From the NCBI RefSeq assembly GCF_019049325.1, contig NZ_JAGMUO010000014.1:1-64000 (forward strand): 64,000 bases of DNA. The letters are read 5' to 3'. A model generated the notes under the pieces. The model saw only the letters and a program-made list of their open reading frames with translations, did not search any database and was not told where the DNA came from. The stretch comes from Streptomyces sp. AC512_CC834 (lineage in GTDB: Bacteria > Actinomycetota > Actinomycetes > Streptomycetales > Streptomycetaceae). Shown here piece after piece: positions 26,246 to 34,496 of this stretch; the stretch's first letter is position 1; each line of letters opens with the position of its first letter. The position numbers were made by a program, and so were the translations under genes.

Positions 26246-28591
26246 CTACTCGTGCGCGATCTCCTCGACCACCGTCGCGCCCAGCTCCCGTACCAGCAGT
26301 TCCCTGCCGGAGAGGGCGGTCTCGTCGAGGTCCGGGTCGTCGTCCTCGGGGATGTCGTCCTCGGGGGAGACCGGGCGCGGCTCGGGCGCCGAGGGGCGAG
26401 GCGCGGGGGCGGTCTCCGGGGCCGGTGCGGACGGCGCGGAGGGCTGGGCGGCGGGCGCGGGCGTTGAGGGCCTCGGTGCGGGCGCACCGCCCCCGAAGCC
26501 GCCGCCTCCTCCACCACCGAAGCCGCCGCCGCCGGATCCGCCCTGGCCACCGGAGGGGCCGGCGGGCGGCGGGGGTGCCGAACCGCCGGAGGGGTCGACC
26601 ACCGCGTCGATCTTCCACTGCACGTTGAACTGCTCGGCCAGGGCCTGCCGCAGCACGTCCTCGCTGCCACTGCTCACGAAGTTGTCGCGAGCCCCGGCGT
26701 TGACGAAGCCGATCTGGAGTGAGGTGCCGTCGAAGCCGGTCACCTGGGCGTTCTGGCTGAGCAGGATCCAGGTGAACCGGCGCCGGTTCTTGACCGCCTC
26801 CAGGATGTTGGGCCAGATCGTGCGGGGGTCGACCCCGGCGCCGCCCGGCGGTGGCGGCGGAGAGGCGGGTGCGGGGGCGGCAGCGGCCGGCGCGGGTGCC
26901 GGGGCAGCGGCCGGAGCCGCGGTGGGCCCGGGCGCGTCCGGCGTCCGGGGCTGTCCACCGCCCGCCGACGCCGCTGTGGGCCACCCGCCGGGCCGACGCC
27001 CGCCACCCGCGGGAGCCGCGGTCGGCCAGGCACCCGGCGCGGGCGCCGACGGAGGCGCCGCGGCGGGCGGCGCGCTCGGCGTGGGCGCGGCATCAGGCCG
27101 CACGCCGCTGGTGGGACTGCCGCTTTCGTCAGAGTCGGGGGCGAGACCGGGACGGGAACCGGCACCGGCAATCGCATCGGAGGACGGTCCACCCCCCTGC
27201 CCGCCCACCGGAACACCGCCACCGCCGCCAGCTCCGACACCGGCACCGGCATCGCCACCGGAATTCCGGACCGCCGCCCGGGCCGCGGCGGGCCCGCCAC
27301 CCGACGGAACCGGGGCCGGAGCCGCGGCGGGCGGAACCGGAGCGGCCGCTGCCGCCGCACCCCCCGCCCCGGCATGCGCCTCGGGCCCGGGCACGTACCC
27401 CATGGCAGGCGCACCCGCGCCCGCCGAGAACTGCACCCCGCGCTCGATCCGGTCCAGGCGGGCCATCACCGAACGCTCGTCGCCGTACGCGGCGGGCAGC
27501 ATCACGCGCGCGCAGATCAGCTCCATCTGAAGGCGCGGCGAGTGGGCGCCGCGCATCTCGGTGAGCCCCTCGTTGACGATGTCGGCGGCGCGGCTCAGCT
27601 CGGCGGCGCCGAAGGAGCGGGCCTGGGCCTGCATCCGCTCGACCACGTCGGCGGGGGCGTCGATGAGCCCCTTCTCCGCGGCGTCGGGAACGGCGGCGAG
27701 GATCACCAGGTCCCGGAGGCGCTCCAGCAGGTCGGTGACGAAGCGCCGCGGGTCGTTGCCGCCCTCGATGACCCGGTCCACGACCTCGAAGGCGGCCGAG
27801 CCGTCCCCCGAGACGAACGACTCGACGACGGAGTCGAGCAGCGAGCCGTCCGTGTAGCCGAGCAGAGAGGTCGTCATGTCGTACGTCACACCGTCGGCAC
27901 CGGCGCCCGCGAGCAACTGGTCCATGACGGACATGGAGTCACGCACGGACCCCGCACCGGCCCGTACGACCAGCGGCAGCACACCCTCCTCGACCGCGAT
28001 GCCCTCCCTGCCGCACACCTCGGCGAGGTAGTCGCGCAGGGTGCCGGGCGGCACGAGCCGGAAGGGGTAGTGGTGGGTCCGCGACCGGATGGTCCCGATG
28101 ACCTTCTCGGGCTCGGTGGTCGCGAAGATGAACTTCAGATGCTCCGGGGGCTCCTCGACGACCTTCAGCAGGGCGTTGAAGCCCTGCGGGGAGACCATGT
28201 GGGCCTCGTCGATGATGTAGATCTTGTACCGGCTGGAGGCGGGCCCGAAGAACGCCTTCTCGCGCAGGTCACGGGCGTCGTCCACGCCACCGTGCGAAGC
28301 GGCGTCGATCTCGATGACGTCGATCGACCCCGGCCCGTTCCTGGCGAGGTCCTGGCACGACTGGCACTCGCCGCAGGGGGTCGGCGTGGGTCCCTGCTCG
28401 CAGTTCAGACACCGCGCCAGGATCCGGGCGCTGGTCGTCTTGCCGCAGCCGCGCGGACCGCTGAACAGGTACGCGTGATTGACCCGGTTGTTCCGCAGCG
28501 CCTGCTGCAGCGGGTCGGTGACATGCCCCTGCCCGATGACCTCGGCGAAGGACTCCGGGCGGTAACGGCGGTAGAGCGCGAGAGACGACAC
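26246..28591 (-). CDS. dnaX: DNA polymerase III subunits gamma and tau
   Basis: A 781-residue clamp-loader ATPase. The N-terminal AAA+ domain has Walker A GPRGCGKTTSA, a zinc module with four cysteines (CLNCEQGPTPTPCGECQSC), Walker B YIIDEAHMV and the sensor region FATTEPEKV. Domain III follows (LSRAADIVNEGLTEMRGAHSPRLQMEL). A long Pro/Ala/Gly-rich linker (about residues 395-590) connects to a C-terminal domain starting near WPNILEAVKNRRRFTWI. No poly-A slippery site is seen, so only the full-length product is expected. The GTG start (SSLALYRRYRPESF) has no Shine-Dalgarno. Confidence 0.96.
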   Translation of the reverse strand: MSSLALYRRYRPESFAEVIGQGHVTDPLQQALRNNRVNHAYLFSGPRGCGKTTSARILARCLNCEQGPTPTPCGECQSCQDLARNGPGSIDVIEIDAASHGGVDDARDLREKAFFGPASSRYKIYIIDEAHMVSPQGFNALLKVVEEPPEHLKFIFATTEPEKVIGTIRSRTHHYPFRLVPPGTLRDYLAEVCGREGIAVEEGVLPLVVRAGAGSVRDSMSVMDQLLAGAGADGVTYDMTTSLLGYTDGSLLDSVVESFVSGDGSAAFEVVDRVIEGGNDPRRFVTDLLERLRDLVILAAVPDAAEKGLIDAPADVVERMQAQARSFGAAELSRAADIVNEGLTEMRGAHSPRLQMELICARVMLPAAYGDERSVMARLDRIERGVQFSAGAGAPAMGYVPGPEAHAGAGGAAAAAAPVPPAAAPAPVPSGGGPAAARAAVRNSGGDAGAGVGAGGGGGVPVGGQGGGPSSDAIAGAGSRPGLAPDSDESGSPTSGVRPDAAPTPSAPPAAAPPSAPAPGAWPTAAPAGGGRRPGGWPTAASAGGGQPRTPDAPGPTAAPAAAPAPAPAAAAPAPASPPPPPGGAGVDPRTIWPNILEAVKNRRRFTWILLSQNAQVTGFDGTSLQIGFVNAGARDNFVSSGSEDVLRQALAEQFNVQWKIDAVVDPSGGSAPPPPAGPSGGQGGSGGGGFGGGGGGGFGGGAPAPRPSTPAPAAQPSAPSAPAPETAPAPRPSAPEPRPVSPEDDIPEDDDPDLDETALSGRELLVRELGATVVEEIAHE

Positions 28592-28600
28592 GCATACGAG

Positions 28601-28606
28601 GTTATA
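28601..28606 (-). promoter_or_regulatory. -10 element of dnaX (leaderless mRNA likely)
   Basis: TATAAC on the minus strand ends 9 bases before the dnaX GTG, so transcription should begin at or within about three bases of the start codon. No convincing -35 at normal spacing. Confidence 0.55.
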
Positions 28607-28644
28607 GGCGACCGCTGACAACCGGACCGCCCGCAAAGGAGACG

Positions 28645-28735
28645 CCCCCCACGCACCCGCCAGAGCCGACCTACCCTTGCTGCCTTCCGGCCCTGGGGGA
28701 GTTCAGTCAGATAGCGCCGCGTGAGGGGCTGGGCC
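28645..28735 (-). ncRNA. ffs: Signal recognition particle (4.5S) RNA
   Basis: The minus strand contains the SRP apical-loop core CCAGGGCCGGAAGGCAGCA, the hallmark of bacterial small SRP RNA that binds Ffh. Flanking arms (CCCCUCACGC on the 5' side, GCGUGGGGG on the 3' side) pair to close a single long hairpin. Ends are approximate. It sits upstream of dnaX on the same strand, a placement I recall as usual in Streptomyces. Confidence 0.88.
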
Positions 28736-28806
28736 ACACGTTACCCGATGTCGGGCCCTCAGAACGAGTTCGCAAGCACTCCCCGGCGTCATGTAATGTT
28801 CTCGGC

Positions 28807-28894
28807 GGAGGATTCGCCTAGTGGCCTAGGGCGCACGCTTGGAAAGCGTGTTGGGGGCAACCCCTCACGAGTTCGAATCTCGTATCCTCCGCCA
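28807..28894 (+). tRNA. tRNA-Ser (anticodon GGA)
   Basis: An 88-base class II tRNA including an encoded CCA (28892-28894). The acceptor is GGAGGAT/ATCCTCC with discriminator G, the anticodon stem CACGC/GCGTG with loop TTGGAAA (anticodon 28841-28843), and there is a long variable arm. It is the only tRNA in this window with CCA encoded. Confidence 0.95.
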
Positions 28895-28913
28895 GTGCCT
28901 CACCGGGCACGAT

Positions 28914-28949
28914 GTCGAAGGGCCTCCTGGAAACAGGGGGCCCTTCGAC
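28914..28949 (+). terminator. Terminator after tRNA-Ser(GGA)
   Basis: An 11-bp perfect outer stem (28914-28924 with 28939-28949) and an inner CCTG-GAAA-CAGG hairpin. Confidence 0.85.
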
Positions 28950-29049
28950 GTTGTCCCTGCCTCCTTGAGCATCGGATCGGTCACGTGCAGGTACCGCGCC
29001 CCGCATCCTGGCGGCGCCGCCCGGCTCCCAACCCATGATCAGGTCGATC

Positions 29050-29276
29050 GTGAGTCGGACGGTTATCGACCTGGACGACGACCTGGACGACGGCCTGGTC
29101 GCGGACGTGGCCAAAGCCCTCGGGACGAGAACCAAGAAGGAGACGGTCAACACCGCTCTTCGCGAGGTGCTGGAGAGTCGGCGTCGCGCCCTGGCTCTCG
29201 CCCGGCTGCGAGCCGCGCCGGGGACGGCGCATTCGATCTGGAGCTGTTCGAGAACAAGGGGAACTACCGCTGGTGA
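29050..29276 (+). pseudogene. vapB: VapB-type antitoxin, frameshifted
   Basis: The GTG start gives SRTVIDLDDDL ... LVADVAKALGTRTKKETVNTALREVLESRRRALALARLRAAPG, a clear VapB (VapB_antitoxin/DUF2191-like) fold with ribbon-helix-helix layout. Near 29220-29223 the frame then breaks. The expected ending DGAFDLELFENKGNYRW continues in the next frame and stops at 29276. One missing G in a G run explains it. The stop overlaps the toxin start (GTGA), the normal vapBC coupling. It could be a true mutation or an assembly error in a homopolymer. Confidence 0.8.
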
Positions 29277-29621
29277 ACGCGGCCCAGTACGGCTGGGACC
29301 AGGCGGCAGCCGTCGGGCTCATCGCCGCCTGCCCGATCACCGAGCTCGAGTTCTTCTACAGCGCCCGGTCGGCCGCCGACAGGGCGCGCGGCATCGAGGA
29401 CATGCGACTGATCTTCGGTTGGGTTCCCGTCGACGACCGGGCCTACGACCGCGCCTGGCAGGACCAGGAAGCTCTCCGAACAGGGAAGGCATAGCAGTGC
29501 GGGTGCGGTGGATCTCGTCGTCGCCGCGACCGGCCGAGTTGCAAGGGCTCACCTCACCCTCCTGCACCGCGACCACGACTTCGCCTGCATCGCGGCAGTG
29601 ACCGGCCAGGCTCTCCAGTGG
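29273..29621 (+). pseudogene. vapC: VapC PIN-domain toxin, degraded
   Basis: The start NAAQY jumps straight to GWDQAAAVGLIAACPITELEFFYSARSAADRA. About 17 family residues are absent, including the first catalytic Asp (the usual LID-S/T-SAL segment). Further on, an extra base after GGGAAG shifts the frame to a stop at 29494. The remainder (DLVVAATG ... LTLLHRDHDFACIAAVTGQALQW, from 29508) lies in another frame with further small insertions. Several independent lesions make this a real pseudogene, not a sequencing error. The family comparison is from memory. Confidence 0.85.
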
Positions 29622-29739
29622 CCAAGTTCGCGGTGGGGCCCTTGGGACTGCCTCTCTCACGAGATGCGGTTGGCCAATCCCGTAGCGGTCGGTGTTTGGA
29701 CAGTCTGTCCCGGCGACGTTGACGGTTTCCGGTCAAGCG

Positions 29740-30432
29740 TCACGTCGACGGCCGGGTGAGTTTGAGGGCCACGGCGTCGAGGACCCATTCCAGGCCGGTC
29801 TCGAACGATGTCTCGGCGTCCACGTCCGTGCCGTCGTACACGGCCTTGGCCAGCGCCGGGAAGCGGCCAGTGGCCAGCATCCTCGTCACATGCGGTCCGG
29901 AGGCCCGCTGCCACTCGTGCTTGGACAAGCCTGTGGCGCGCTCGGCCCGCAGATTCGCGATCTCGCGCCTGATCGCGCCGATGAAGTAGGCGCTGACAGT
30001 CTCCACCGCGCGCATGACGGTGTCGACGTCGGCGAGGCCGTCGAAGGCGGTCAGCGTGGCCTCGGTCACGGCAAGGCCGTTCGGACCCATGGCCGGGCGG
30101 CCGCCGAGCAGGTCGGCCAGCCATTCGTGACGGAGAGAGGCCTGCCTGGTGCGCCGGGCGAGGGTGCGCGACGCCTCCCGCCAGTCACCGGGCTGCTCCT
30201 CGGGGCGGATCTCGGCCTGGACCACGTCCACCATGAGGTCGAACAGCTCCTCCTTGGTGGAGATGTATCTGTACAGCCGCATCGGGCCGGCGTCCAGGCG
30301 GGCCGCGACCTTGCGCACCGACACCGCGGCAAGACCGCCTTCGTCGGCCAGTGCGATGGCGGCCTCGACGATCCGCTCCCGGTCGAGCGGCACGGGTTGA
30401 GTCGGCGGCTCCGGCCGGTCCCACACAGTCAT
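29740..30432 (-). CDS. TetR/AcrR family regulator
   Basis: A 230-residue regulator. The N-terminal HTH reads LDRERIVEAAIALADEGGLAAVSVRKVAARLDAGPMRLYRYISTKEELFDLMVD, and the C-terminal ligand domain is of the TetR_C type. The ATG at 30432 (MTVWDRPEPP) is preferred; an upstream in-frame start would lie inside the operator. It is divergent from the Tet(X)-like monooxygenase gene, with a long palindrome between them, so it very likely represses both and responds to a small molecule. Confidence 0.92.
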   Translation of the reverse strand: MTVWDRPEPPTQPVPLDRERIVEAAIALADEGGLAAVSVRKVAARLDAGPMRLYRYISTKEELFDLMVDVVQAEIRPEEQPGDWREASRTLARRTRQASLRHEWLADLLGGRPAMGPNGLAVTEATLTAFDGLADVDTVMRAVETVSAYFIGAIRREIANLRAERATGLSKHEWQRASGPHVTRMLATGRFPALAKAVYDGTDVDAETSFETGLEWVLDAVALKLTRPST

Positions 30433-30450
30433 AGGGATACCGTACCGTTG

Positions 30451-30483
30451 CGATACATCGTATTCATGCAATACGGTGTATCG
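30451..30483. promoter_or_regulatory. 33-bp imperfect palindrome, TetR operator
   Basis: Arms CGATACA (30451-30457) and TGTATCG (30477-30483) and inner arms GTATT (30460-30464) and AATAC (30470-30474) share one centre at 30467. It occupies the space between the divergent starts at 30432 and 30486, ending 2 bases before the monooxygenase ATG. Confidence 0.8.
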
Positions 30484-30485
30484 AC

Positions 30486-31604
30486 ATGAGACATCGCATC
30501 GCAGTGGTCGGGGGCGGTCCCGCCGGCCTTGCCTTCGCCCGCGTCCTGCACCGTCATGGTCACCCGGTCACCGTCCTCGAACGCGATGCCGCCCGTGACG
30601 CCCGCCCCCCGGGCGGTGTCCTGGACCTGCACGAAGGGCTGGGGCAGCTCGCGCTGGACAAGGCGGGGCTGCTGGCGGAGTTCCGGGCGCTGTCCCGTCC
30701 CGAGGGGCAGGCCATGCGCATCCTGGACACGGACGGGACCGTCCTGCGCGACTGGCAACCCGACCCGGACGACCGGGCCAATCCCGAGATCGACCGCGGG
30801 CAGCTCCGTGACCTGCTGCTCGGCCCTCTCGACGTCCAGTGGGGTCGGGGCGTGACGCAGGTGGTGCCGGGGACCCGGGATGGCGTACTGGTCCACTTCG
30901 CGGACGGGCGGCAGGAGGCGTTCGACCTCGTGGTCGGCGCGGACGGCGCCTGGTCCCGGATCCGCCCGGCGGTCTCCTCGGCGACACCGCAGTACACCGG
31001 CGTCACCCATGTCGAGACCTCCCTCGACGACGTCGACACCCGCCACCCCGACCTCGCCCGGCTGATCGGCGACGGTTCCATGGCCGTGTACGGCGTGAAC
31101 CGGGGTCTCGTCGCCCAGCGCAACAGCGGCGGCCACGTCAAGGTGTACGCCAAGTTCCGCGCGCCGCTGGACTGGCACACGAACCTGGACCTGGCCGACG
31201 TCGAGGCCGTGCGCTCGAGCCTGCTGGCTCTGTTCGACGGCTGGGCCGATCCCGTCCTCAACCTCCTCCGCCACGGCACCGCTTTCGTACACCGCCCGCT
31301 CTACGTACTGCCCGTGTCCCACACCTGGACCCACGTCTTCGGGGTGACGCTACTGGGCGACGCCGCCCATCTGATGCCCCCCTTGGGGGCGGGCGCGAAC
31401 CTCGCGATGCTGGAAGGGGCCGAACTCGCCGAGTCCATCGCCACCGGCCCCGAGGATCTGGACGAAACCGTCCGCGCCTTCGAGGAACAGATGTGGGCAC
31501 GGGCCGGCAAGTGGGCGAAGATCACGACGGCCGGCCTGGAACGCCTCGTGAGTCCGGACCCCGCCGAAGCCCTCGCCCTCTTCGACCAGGTCCAGCCGTC
31601 CTGA
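30486..31604 (+). CDS. Tet(X)-like FAD-dependent monooxygenase
   Basis: A 372-residue class A flavoprotein hydroxylase. The FAD dinucleotide motif GGGPAG is at 9-14, a family motif GADGAWSRIR at about 151, and the second FAD motif GDAAHLMPPLGAGANLAMLEG at 291 onward. Segments resemble Bacteroides Tet(X) as I recall it: PPGGVLDLHEGLGQLALDKAGLL, RANPEIDRGQLRDLLL, LLGDAAHLMPP. Tet(X) hydroxylates tetracyclines; whether this enzyme does so is inference. No ribosome binding site is visible, and the short gap to the operator suggests a leaderless or very short leader. Confidence 0.88.
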   Translation: MRHRIAVVGGGPAGLAFARVLHRHGHPVTVLERDAARDARPPGGVLDLHEGLGQLALDKAGLLAEFRALSRPEGQAMRILDTDGTVLRDWQPDPDDRANPEIDRGQLRDLLLGPLDVQWGRGVTQVVPGTRDGVLVHFADGRQEAFDLVVGADGAWSRIRPAVSSATPQYTGVTHVETSLDDVDTRHPDLARLIGDGSMAVYGVNRGLVAQRNSGGHVKVYAKFRAPLDWHTNLDLADVEAVRSSLLALFDGWADPVLNLLRHGTAFVHRPLYVLPVSHTWTHVFGVTLLGDAAHLMPPLGAGANLAMLEGAELAESIATGPEDLDETVRAFEEQMWARAGKWAKITTAGLERLVSPDPAEALALFDQVQPS

Positions 31605-31885
31605 CCGCCGAGCGCGAGAACACTGGCAGGCGCCCCTCCAGGACGCCCCTGACCGACACCGCCCCCACGAGCGAACGGTCCTTGCGCACCCGCAGTCGAT
31701 CCTGCCGCTGCGCCTGGTCAAGGCGGGTGTGGGGCGCGGTCTCCGAGGTGCGCGGCGTGGGGGGCGCCGGATGTCTGGGGTCGCGCTGTGAATGACGGGG
31801 CGGGGCGGGGCGGTCCGCCCGCTGCCGCTCGGTCCGTGTCCGTGTCTGCGTCTGTCTTCGTGTCCGTGTCCGTGGCGGACGGGCT
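31605..31885. other. Convergent intergenic region
   Basis: 281 bases between convergent genes. It holds short degenerate repeats of GTCCGTGTCTG type near 31825-31875. No convincing gene or terminator stem was found. Confidence 0.4.
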
Positions 31886-32728
31886 TCAGGTGAGCAGGGA
31901 ACCGCCTCGGCGCGCATGGCGGAAGAGCAGCCGGTAGCCGGCCAGGCCCAGTGCGAGCCAGCACAGTCCGGCGAGTGCGGCGCGTCCGGCCGCGTACGCC
32001 GTCGGGCCGAGTCCCGCGCCCGCCTCGAGCAGATGCAGGGCGGACAGTCCATGGGTGGCCGGAAGCGTCTGGGCGACGGCCTGGACCGGGCCCGGCCAGA
32101 AGTGCACCGGGGTGATCGCGCCGCAGAGCACCGTGGTGGCCATCGTGCCGAGCGAACCGATCATGTTGTTGGCCAAGGGGACCAGCAGGGTGACGGCGCC
32201 CATCACCAGCGCCACGCAGTACGTCGCGAGCGTGGTCAGCAGCACCAGCAGCACGGCCAGGGGCACCTGCGCCGGCGTCCACGAGGTCCCGAAGAGCGGC
32301 GACAGGGTGAACAGCACGATCGAGCTGCTCACCACGCCGGACAGCGGCCAGCACAGGCTGCGTCCCCAGAAGAAGCAGCCGGGCTCGACGGGCGACGCGG
32401 CGAGCAGCGGCAGCGTTCCCAGCAGGATGTCGCGTACCGCCGTGGAGGCGCCCTGCATCGCCTGGAGCACACCGACCAGCAGCGAGGCGCCGATCACGAC
32501 GTGCACCACGTACGCGGGGTCGCCCACGAGCGTGGCCAGTTGGCTGAAGAACAGCACCTGGCACAGCAGCCGCACCAGCCAGCCGCCGAGCCAGGTCCGC
32601 CAGGTGTAGAAGGACTTGAAGTCCTCGGTGGTCACCACGATGCCCTGGCGGACCGCGCCCGCGGCGGCGACGAGACGGCCCGTCGGCGTCCCGCCGCCGC
32701 CTCCCCCGTGTGGTCGGATGCCGGTCAC
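31886..32728 (-). CDS. ABC-2 type transporter permease
   Basis: A 280-residue membrane protein with about six segments (SLLVGVLQAMQGASTAV; VPLAVLLVLLTTLATYCVALVMGAVTLL; a final AALAGLCWLALGLAGYRLLF). A glycine-rich N-terminus (HGGGGGGTP) precedes the first segment. The GTG start overlaps the previous gene's stop (GTGA). It is the second permease of a heterodimeric exporter with the 32725-33519 product and the 33516-34496 ATPase. Confidence 0.88.
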   Translation of the reverse strand: MTGIRPHGGGGGGTPTGRLVAAAGAVRQGIVVTTEDFKSFYTWRTWLGGWLVRLLCQVLFFSQLATLVGDPAYVVHVVIGASLLVGVLQAMQGASTAVRDILLGTLPLLAASPVEPGCFFWGRSLCWPLSGVVSSSIVLFTLSPLFGTSWTPAQVPLAVLLVLLTTLATYCVALVMGAVTLLVPLANNMIGSLGTMATTVLCGAITPVHFWPGPVQAVAQTLPATHGLSALHLLEAGAGLGPTAYAAGRAALAGLCWLALGLAGYRLLFRHARRGGSLLT

Positions 32729-33519
32729 ATGTCACCGGCCAGCGTGCCCAGTTCCCGCGCCCGGCGCAGGAACCGCGTCAGGACCACCGCGCCGACCGCC
32801 AGCATCAGTACACCGAGCAGCAGCATCGCCCCCAGGCGTGGCAGGGCGTACGGCACCGGCGCCGGGTCGGCCGCGTCCCGCAGCAGCTCCGCCGCCCACG
32901 CCAGGTAACTCAGCCGGCTGACCGCTTCCAGCGGGCCGGGCAGCTTCGACGCGGGGACCAGCACACCGCTCAGCAGCAGGACCGGGTAGACCATCGCGTT
33001 GCCCAGGGCGAAGGCGCCCGGCCGGGTCACGAACAGCGCCGTGACGACGGTCGCGGCCGCCGCCGCACCCGCCGCCGCCAGCGTCAGGGCGGCCATGAAC
33101 ACCACCGGGTGCGGCATCGGCATCCAGTAGCCGAAGACGCCTCCGGCCACCAGCAGCACCAGGCCGAAGGCGGGCAGGGTCAGCAGCATGACGCCGCAGA
33201 GCCGACCGAAGACCAGCAGCGGGAAGGAGGCGGGGGCGGCGACCAGCGCCTCCATCCGGCCGTCCTCCTTGTCCTCGTAGACCAGGTCGGTGGAGAAGAT
33301 CAACGAGCAGGTCCACATCGTCATCAGGGTGGGCGCGACGACGGCATACGTGCTGAGGTCGCCCCGGCCGCTGAACTCCATCACCGACATCAGCACCAGC
33401 GTCTGGAACGGCGCGATGTTCAGCGCGTCGTAGGTGCTGGTGTCCCGCCGCATGGCCACCCACTGGAAGCGCACCCCGGCCACGAAGCCGGACCGGGCAG
33501 CCTCCAGGGTGACGGTCAC
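32725..33519 (-). CDS. ABC-2 type transporter permease
   Basis: A 264-residue membrane protein with about six segments. The cytosolic loop VYEDKEDGRMEALVAAPASFPLLVFGR is typical of ABC-2 permeases that couple to an ATPase. The start overlaps the ATPase stop and the stop overlaps the next permease, so the three transporter genes are one translationally coupled unit. Confidence 0.9.
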   Translation of the reverse strand: MTVTLEAARSGFVAGVRFQWVAMRRDTSTYDALNIAPFQTLVLMSVMEFSGRGDLSTYAVVAPTLMTMWTCSLIFSTDLVYEDKEDGRMEALVAAPASFPLLVFGRLCGVMLLTLPAFGLVLLVAGGVFGYWMPMPHPVVFMAALTLAAAGAAAAATVVTALFVTRPGAFALGNAMVYPVLLLSGVLVPASKLPGPLEAVSRLSYLAWAAELLRDAADPAPVPYALPRLGAMLLLGVLMLAVGAVVLTRFLRRARELGTLAGDM

Positions 33520-34496
33520 CGGCCGACCGCCATGCCCCGGCGGCGGCCGATGAGGTGGAGATACGCCTCCTCCAGCAAGGGCCGGTTGCGCGCGATGTCG
33601 GTGACGCCCTCCTGGACCAGCAGCAGCATCACGGCGCGTGTCGCCTCGGGCGTCTCGGTCTCGATCCGGGTGACGTCCTGTTCGACCGCGGTCACCGCCG
33701 CCACTCCGGGCAGCGTCCCGACCCGCTCCCGCAGCGGATCGGGCAGCCCGCGGGCGTCCAACCGCTCGTAGGAGGTGACGAGTTCACCCACTGTCTCGGG
33801 GCTCGCGGTCAGGGTCAGCTTCCCGTTGTCGAGGAACGAGACACGGTCGCTGAGGGCGGCGGCCTCCGCCATGTCGTGCGTGGTCATCAGGACGGTGTGC
33901 CCGCCGGACCGCAACTCCCGTACCAGGGCACGGAAGTCGTGGGCGGCGACCGGGTCCATGCCCACGGTCGGCTCGTCCAGGATCAGCACGCCGGGGGCGC
34001 AGACCAGACCGCGCGCCAGGTGCAGTCGCTGCTTCATGCCCCGCGAATAGCCCTGGACCCGCTCGTCGGCCCGGTCGGCGAGCCCCACCCGCTCCAGCAA
34101 CTGGTCCACCCGGTCACGGCGGACGCCGCGCCGCAGCCCGTACAGCGAGGCCCACAGGTCCAGGTTCTGCCGGGCGGTGAGCCGCGGGTACAGGCCGCGA
34201 TCGCCGCCGAAGACGATCCCGATCAGCCGCTTGACCTCCCCCGCCTGCCGGACGACATCCCGCCCGAGCACGGCGACGCTGCCGGACGAGGGCAGCAGCA
34301 CCGTGGACAGGATCCGGCACAGCGTCGTCTTGCCCGCACCGTTCGGACCGAGCAGCCCGTGCACCTCGCCGTGCGCGACGGTCAGGTTCACGGTGTCGAG
34401 CGCGCACAGGTCCTCCGACCGCCCCTTGCGCGGATACCGCCGGGAAAGCTCCCGGATCTCGATGGCGTTCGCGTTCGCGTTCGCGTTCCCGGTCAC
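33516..34496 (-). CDS. ABC transporter ATP-binding protein
   Basis: A 326-residue exporter ATPase. Walker A is GPNGAGKTT (50-58), the signature is the divergent YSRGM (150-154) in place of LSGGQ, Walker B is VLILDEP (170-176) and the H-loop TTHDMAEAAALSDR. A four-fold Asn-Ala dipeptide run near the N-terminus comes from a GAACGC repeat. The start overlaps the stop of the GNAT gene upstream (GTGA), linking acetyltransferase and transporter in one operon. Confidence 0.92.
   Translation of the reverse strand: MTGNANANANAIEIRELSRRYPRKGRSEDLCALDTVNLTVAHGEVHGLLGPNGAGKTTLCRILSTVLLPSSGSVAVLGRDVVRQAGEVKRLIGIVFGGDRGLYPRLTARQNLDLWASLYGLRRGVRRDRVDQLLERVGLADRADERVQGYSRGMKQRLHLARGLVCAPGVLILDEPTVGMDPVAAHDFRALVRELRSGGHTVLMTTHDMAEAAALSDRVSFLDNGKLTLTASPETVGELVTSYERLDARGLPDPLRERVGTLPGVAAVTAVEQDVTRIETETPEATRAVMLLLVQEGVTDIARNRPLLEEAYLHLIGRRRGMAVGR

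Noticed and set aside
26246..28591. Programmed frameshift producing a short gamma product from dnaX
   Set aside because: No A-rich slippery heptamer or downstream stimulatory element is seen in the GC-rich gene.
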